Both the position numbers and the translations under genes were made by a program. From Theristus sp. LFF4_11 (taxonomy: Eukaryota; Nematoda; Chromadorea; Monhysterida; Xyalidae): a stretch of DNA of 64,000 nt. This document shows positions 58,562 through 64,000 of the stretch, one piece after another. Below the pieces are notes generated by a model. That model saw only the letters and a program-made list of their open reading frames with translations, had not been told where the DNA came from and did no database searches. Every line of letters starts with the position of its first letter. Position 1 is the first letter of the stretch. Where the stretch lies: contig JASANC010004304.1 of the NCBI GenBank assembly GCA_030248135.1, positions 92,254 to 156,253 of the forward strand, written 5' to 3'.

Positions 58562-61500
58562 ATGAATATCGGTATTTTAATACTTATTTATTGTACCTTG
58601 TTTGCTAAAATTCTTCCAGAACACGCAGCACAGGCGAATACAGACTTATTTTTAGTTCATTACAACGTGCAAGCACTGTTTCTTGCGGTTTCGCCTGGTA
58701 AGTGTATACATATCCGATTTGAGTTAAATTTGTGCTAAATGCACACATGAGTTTTGTCATTTCTTAAAACTTCGTTTAGAAACGCACTTCTAAAAAGTGT
58801 TATAATCACTTGAAGCCAATTCATGCGTCTAAACTGAACCAACAGCCATACATAATCGTTTTAAAATCAAAGTTGTGCTGTAATTTCAATAAGGTTCAAT
58901 TTTTTACAAAAACATCTGGCAAAATAAAAGAATAAAATTTCTGCGATGTAGAAATCAGCGAGTGGCAATTGCGCTCTTTAGTTCTTTTTTGATATTTTTA
59001 AGACTTTATGAACACCCAACTGAATCTGAAAACAGAATTTTTGCGAATAACAGCACCAGCAATATATATTGCATAGAATATCAAAAATCACGACAGTTAT
59101 TGGTGTGATGGTTTGTTTTGGAATTTAGACATTTGGTTGACAACGTCACAGTTTGTTACTCTGAACATACAGTGATCCAAAAGAACTACACGATAAGAAT
59201 CGGCTCTAGCTGACCCACGGGTGGACCGTTTGGGCTGACATTTTAATCAAACATCACATAGAGCTTATTTTTTTTGTGTTAAAATTTCAGAAGAATTGGT
59301 CCACTTTATAATGAATGAGAAACAAAACAATGACAACGCGAAAAAAATTGAATTTTTGGCGCCAAATACAATGCGATGTGCTTAGCACACGTCCAGCATT
59401 TAGCGCTTAAGGAGATGTTTCAGCTTTCTGCTGTGAAATTTTGTTTTTTTTTTCAAAAAGAACAATGCAGGAATCGTTTTTTGATATTTTTGGTAGCACA
59501 ATTTTCTCTGAAATCATTGTTTTTTTGGTTGCAGCAGCCAAGCCACCGATTTTTTTCTGGTTTTGCTGCGTTTTGTGAATATTGGATTGAACCGCTGAGC
59601 AGCGGGTGTTCTGTGTTTTTGCATAGAGCAAACAAAAAGCATAATAATAGTTATTCGTGCGTTTGTCGATAATTCGTTTTGCTTAGCACCGATCCGTTCC
59701 AAATGCCCAAACAATATTGTTGTTGCGTGCTGCAGACAGTGTACAGATGAGTGGTCCGCCAAATGTCCTGGCATCACCCCTTTAGAATTTTGGTTTTAAG
59801 GGCACTTGAAACATCTGGTGTATGCCGTGAAGCCAGCGACTATCGACGAATTGAAAGAAATGATCCGCTCCGGTGTTGAAACAATCAACAGTAATCAATC
59901 GCTCCATCTAAAAGTGCGGCCGGGGTTTCGTTTCAACACCGCATTGGCCGCTGTGATCGAGAATCGAGGCGCTCATATGGAACAGTTTAAGCGTATCCAA
60001 CAAGACAGACAAACTGAACGACAGTGAAGCGGAAGATTAACTGGCCGAATTCCCGGATTAAAACCTTGATGATTATGACGATGTGTATCCGGAATCATGA
60101 AGTGAAAATTGTGGTTTTTCACATTTTTAATAAAATTGCTGATTTCACAAGTTACTATTGACGGATTGCGATAAAATTTTAACGCAAAAAATAAGAAGCT
60201 ACATAGAGGTGATGTTTGGTTAAAATATCAGCCCAAACTATCCACCCGTTGGCGAGCTAGAGCCGATTCTTATCGTGTAGCTTTATGGATCACCCTGTAC
60301 ATACAACAGATCATGTTGTTAAACTACGGGGACTGAATTTCGAAGCTTATCGATATTACATAAAATACAACAATAGGTCATCAAAGATGGTACGACTCTA
60401 TGCTTGCTCGCCTTGGCCGATTGCTCTGGTTAGCGATGCCTCCATTTACGGTAGCGTTTGATTTTGTTTTATGAACTGGCGATGAACGTTTAAGAAATGT
60501 TACATGCTTGGCAGGAGTATTTTCCGATGTCGTTGCTGAGGAGTCTGTTGGTGGAGAAATAACAACAGCTGTTGACTGTAGTTGTTCCGTATCAACGTCA
60601 ATCAACGATACGCGTGGAGACGGTGAACGTGAATGCTCGCTCATTTCCAGCAGTTTTTGATCGGTACCACTGGTGCTCAACCGTTGATTGAACATGTTTT
60701 CATATTCATATTTTACATGTTGATCTTTGTTGTTGCCAAATGTTTCTCTTTTGTCCACTGCTGTTGATGACTGCAAATGCGCACGTTGACGATTTCGCTG
60801 CCGTTTGCGAGTTTTGTATTCGTACTCAAGTCGAATTCGGTCGTATGCGTAACGTGCACAGAAAACGAGCAGCTGCACACCAGTGATGATTGATCCACCA
60901 ACCCAGAGTGACACTTGACCGCCAATTTGAGCAATGAACGAATAGGGGGACATCGAAATGACATGCTTAATCTTGGTATATTCCATTCGCTCGAAGAAAA
61001 CCTCAAGGATTATCGTTTGTTTCAGTTGTTGCGCGTTGGATGATGTCTTGCCTTGTATGAAGTAGCTGATTTCTGGCGGTGGAAACAACCCATAACTGAC
61101 CCGCGTCTGAAACAATCCTGAGAACGTGTTATAAAAGCTAAAAGCACGTTATGTTATAATAAAGTAAAGTTGTGCGTGTAAAGTTTCAAATAAAATCGGT
61201 CGTTTTACAGAGTAGTTTCGCCTACAGTTGATGATTTCAAAAGTAGTGGCCGTACGAAAACCTTTATCAAACCTGATAATCCCAAAAGTCGCATGGTGGT
61301 CGACACAATGGTCTGCATTCATGTGGATTACGCATTTGTGCGCCCGAAGTTGGTTTATAATAACAATCGACAACTTGTGCAAATGTGCAGAACTCATAGC
61401 GTGGCGTTGGACTGGCCAACAATGAACATTTGCAAAATTCTTCTTTTGGTCCAATCATGCATTGTTCGACACAGCGCAAGTCCGAATAATTTGCTGGTTG

Positions 61501-63389
61501 TTCTGTTTCGCACATGTATCGAGGCGGGTCGTTCTTGAACTCATATTTAGTAGCCTGTGTTTGACAAATGTTATAGGATAAGTATTATTTTATAAGCGCT
61601 TGACTGAAACACTGATTAACTGGTAAAAAGCTAAAAGTTCGGCCGTCGGTTCCTATAAAAATGGCGTTACTGTACGCCAGAGAAACTGAAACACTGGCTT
61701 TTGACCATGCTTGCTCAGAACAAAACATGGGCGAATATCAGCTTTGTCCCGATCAATCGCTGCCACAGTACAGGTTATGCATATTCACAAAAATGCTTTC
61801 AAACTTGTTTATGCAGTAGTAGACGCAATTTTTTGAATCGAATCAATCTGACAAACTCAAACCTTTAACGAAACAATGGCATGGGTGCCTGATGGTATAA
61901 AAATTAAGTCTGGTCCGATGCCTTTGTCTTCTTCGGCCAATTTTAGTGCTATGCCGTCTGTGAGAATCTGATTCACTCCAGGATTGTATGCGGCGTGAGG
62001 GAGTGAAACTATCACTCGATGACCATAGCCGAATCCAGCTGCTGCAAATTGCAAAACAAAATTGAACATTATTAATTGAAAAAACGCTTGTTATTCGTTA
62101 TTGTTGACGACACGTATACTTAAGTTGTACTTGTTGCTAATTTATTAGTTGAAAATGCGGATACAACGTTGCTAGTTTGACAAAAAAATATTCTGGCTGA
62201 TGTTTCGTTTTTTCTTGATCGCCAACAGTGTAAACTGTCAAACACTTTCGCTACCGGTCAGTAGCAGCAGAGAATCCAACGAAAAATAAAACCGCTGGTC
62301 AACATACCTCTTTGCATTTCACCAAGAACCCGAAAACATCTTCCAGCTGATGTTACCATTGTTCCCACGTGACTGCAGTTGGCTCCACCAATAATTATGT
62401 CTTCACAGTCGAAGTACGTGGTTTCCAAGAATTCAGAAAACGTCATATTCAACTTCTTCAAAATCTGCAGACGAAAAGGTTGTTAAGGCATATGTATGTG
62501 AGCGAGGCTTGGTATGTATACCTCACGAGATTTACTGAAGGAAATCGCTCATCATTCGCTTGCTAGTCACCTTCTCAAACGGACTTACTCTTTTTCTCAT
62601 GTTTTTTTAGAAAATATTTTTGTGTTTAAAAAGTGGACTAGAAAGTCGAAAACACACCCACGATAATTCATACCTGAGCAAATTGTCTGTCGAGTTCTTT
62701 AATGTAGTTGCCTTCGTCTCTAAACAATTCGAAGTACAGTCGTTTTTGAAAGTCGTGGATGACTGGACTAGGAAAACTCAGTTCAAGAAATTGTGCCAAA
62801 TCGCCACTGATATTGTGATGGGCAAGTACAGTTTTATTGAACCGATTAAATGGGCAAATTATGATGTCTGGCACCCTCATGGACGGGGCTTCGTGGACAA
62901 AGTATGTTACAACCACCGGACTTCTTTGGAACTCTATAATGATGGCTGTTGTGCCGTAGACGGCGCCAGTCAATGCCAAAACCAGTAGTAGACTCCATGA
63001 AAGTTTCATGCACCAGTGTTTCGCACGATATAAATCATTGATGCCATGAAAAGTAGTGTGTTCAGCATATTCGGCCGTTAAACGAGCACTGAAAAATAGT
63101 AATGAATACATTTATTAACATTATATGAATAAATATATAAATTTTGGCTTACTGTAGTTAACTTCAAAAAGGCAACATAAAAAAAGATTGTTGATTTCAC
63201 AGGAATGTTCTAGACCATACATAAGGGTTTCTCACGTTAAGGCGTTTCTTGACACCGGTCGCCCTCTTTTCAGTCGTTCCAAAATACTGCGTTTCGGTTT
63301 ATCGCCTGCATGTGTCATTTTCATCGCATCCGAGTTTTGCGATCGGGATCATCTGTCGTGGTATTCCTTGTTCCAATGCAGCAAAAAAC
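58562..63389 (+). CDS. Candidate secreted protein gene (two visible exons), unidentified
   Basis: Exon 58562-58697 starts MNIGILILIYCTLFA, a good signal peptide (an in-frame ATG also lies at 58544), and ends at a strong donor (CCTG|gtaagtg, phase 1). Far downstream, 63274-63389 looks like an internal exon: acceptor cctcttttcag, an open frame of 38 codons (VPKYCVSVYRLHVSF..., IICRGIPCSN), and donor AAC|gtaaag. It enters in the matching phase 1 and leaves in phase 0. If both belong to one gene, the DEG/ENaC gene and a mariner-like element lie in its intron. Missing middle or final exons are likely. Cysteines are present but I recognise no family. The linkage is inference from phase and position. 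Confidence 0.35.
59170..60297 (+). mobile_element. Tc1/mariner-like transposon remnant with about 90-bp inverted repeats
   Basis: The left end cagtgatccaaaagaactac and the right end (complement cagggtgatccataaagcta) continue as inverted repeats for about 90 bp, sharing acacgataagaatcggctct and gtttgggctgat-like blocks. Both ends abut TA (59168-59169, 60298-60299). The 1128-bp element contains a decayed transposase C-terminus. It lies between the GPCR and DEG/ENaC genes. Confidence 0.9.
59734..60027 (+). pseudogene. Decayed transposase C-terminus (Tc1/mariner-type DDE superfamily)
   Basis: The frame reads EWSAKCPGITPLEFWF, then an in-frame stop (59797-59799), then GHLKHLVYAVKPATIDELKE and finally AVIENRGAHMEQF. 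This is the typical end of a DDE transposase (SPDLTPLDFFLWG-type block, VY..KP.T..EL, C-terminal G.H.E). The catalytic core is missing or unrecognisable upstream, so the element is non-autonomous. Confidence 0.8.
60381..63088 (-). CDS. DEG/ENaC-family sodium channel subunit (5' exon not found)
   Basis: Exons (minus): 63088-62674, 62464-62308, 62041-61863, 61554-61273, 61106-60381, phases consistent, about 585 residues visible, the size of degenerin/ASIC proteins. Landmarks: N-terminal gating motif (AEHTTFHGINDLYRAKHW), TM1 (SWSLLLVLALTGAVYGTTAI), early extracellular FP/CPF motif (VPDIIICPFNRF), cysteine-rich domain (ECRPLCRPPCDFWDYQ), and the pre-TM2/TM2 block with GGQVSLWVGGSIITGVQLL, including the G-G-S selectivity signature. 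The cytoplasmic tail is basic, then Ser/Thr-rich with SRSPSPR. These channels form trimeric, amiloride-sensitive cation channels in mechanosensation, acid sensing or peptide gating; which one cannot be told here. The first exon enters in phase 2, so a short start exon lies upstream, perhaps outside the window. Confidence 0.93.
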
Positions 63390-63681
63390 GTAAAGTTGTT
63401 CATAATCATAATTTTAAAAAAATACGAACTGAGTTGCAGTGGCGATCGGGGTGCTGGTTGTTCATAATTGATCACGTTTACAATCTAAACTATTTTTGAA
63501 ACTTTTGCGGCGGCTATTGCTGCAGTAGGTTAAAAGGAATTGGAATAGGGAATCACAATCGAAGATGCCAAAATGTTCTTGTGATGCTTGAAAATCATTG
63601 ACGACGTGGATAGTTTATAACTTCTTTTTTCAATAAACATTCTGCAGTTGCTCGATAATGCAGAGAGAGTAACATCTGGAA

Positions 63682-63710
63682 TACAGGGTGAGCTAAAACC
63701 TGCACGATTT
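63682..63710 (+). mobile_element. Lone CAGGGTG transposon terminus near the right edge
   Basis: tacagggtgagctaaaacc matches the family of Tc1/mariner-like ends. Its partner may lie beyond the window or be lost. Confidence 0.35.
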
Positions 63711-63800
63711 CAAATCGGTCGTTTTTGTTGCTGGAACAAGATACTGAACTAAAATTTGGAATACTAAAAGAACTTACACCTGAATTTCGGCTGATGATGA

Positions 63801-63995
63801 ATGTCGCTCCACTTAGCAAAAAGAGATGTATTTGTTGTGTCGTCGGGGTCTATGAAACAGCGCTATCGATCGTACGAAATAACGTATAAACAGGTGCACA
63901 GTGATTATCCTGAGGTTGGTCGAGCTGATTATTTTTCAACGGCGGTTTCTGACAATTATCAGAACTTAAATGACATTCCCTGTGACGCGGACTAA
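63801..63995 (+). CDS. Possible terminal coding exon, unidentified
   Basis: The frame is open to a TAA at 63993-63995 and has a protein-like, hydrophilic sequence (YRSYEITYKQVHSDYPEVGR, ending NDIPCDAD). It could begin at the ATG at 63801 or follow an acceptor (cacttag) at about 63818. Strand and position would allow it to be the last exon of the candidate secreted gene, but its phase does not directly match the exon ending at 63389, so another exon would be needed. Confidence 0.3.
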   Translation: MSLHLAKRDVFVVSSGSMKQRYRSYEITYKQVHSDYPEVGRADYFSTAVSDNYQNLNDIPCDAD

Positions 63996-64000
63996 CTCAA

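Noticed and set aside
61149..61230. Possible extra DEG/ENaC exon between the cysteine-rich exon and the TM2 exon
   Set aside because: The candidate acceptor gives the wrong phase and leads to a stop, whereas joining 61273 directly to 61106 keeps frame and matches the family.
1..64000. CRISPR arrays, prokaryotic operons, phage genes
   Set aside because: No direct-repeat/spacer arrays or ribosome-binding-site-linked gene strings; intron-split genes show the DNA is eukaryotic.

Overview
The window is animal genomic DNA with split genes, GT-AG introns plus at least two GC-AG introns, long intergenic spaces and many degraded transposons. The best taxonomic clue is a secreted protein with two DB modules (a cysteine-rich domain known essentially from nematodes) combined with Ig and FN3 domains. 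I therefore read the window as a nematode. The low gene density (about eight genes in 64 kb) and repeat load suggest a large-genome species, possibly outside the Rhabditida, but that is inference.

Layout. Left edge: the last coding exon of an unidentified gene (+). 4.9-8.9 kb: a complete glycogen synthase kinase 3 gene (-). 8.9-21.9 kb: no convincing exon, but candidate promoter elements. 21.9-37.9 kb: a turtle/IgSF9-type cell-surface gene (+) with five Ig domains, two FN3 domains, one membrane segment and a long low-complexity tail. Its 8.7 kb intron contains, on the opposite strand, the complete two-exon DB-Ig-FN3 gene. 38.2-42.7 kb: two minus-strand genes, an F-box/LRR-like protein (convergent with turtle) and a small C2H2/coiled-coil protein ending in an NPF motif. 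43-47.8 kb: an island of nested G-rich repeats. 47.8-54.7 kb: mostly empty, with a minisatellite. 54.7-57.6 kb: a seven-transmembrane receptor gene (+) with one apparent frameshift. 60.4-63.1 kb: a DEG/ENaC sodium channel gene (-), which may lie inside an intron of an unidentified + gene whose signal-peptide exon is at 58.6 kb.

The genes are not an operon. Several act in cell recognition or signalling (turtle-type adhesion protein, secreted Ig/FN3 protein, GPCR, DEG/ENaC channel, GSK-3), but no joint pathway can be claimed from position alone.

The mobile fraction is unusually readable. Two hAT-type MITEs have perfect 8-bp target duplications, one of them with an empty-site copy 4 kb away. 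A 1.1 kb Tc1/mariner-like element has about 90-bp inverted repeats and a decayed transposase tail. A 0.7 kb long-TIR element ends just before a GPCR splice acceptor. Two MITE families carry transcription-factor palindromes (CACGTG or TGACGTCA) into introns. Exon boundaries below were placed by hand from splice consensus, frame continuity and family knowledge; 5' ends are the least certain parts.
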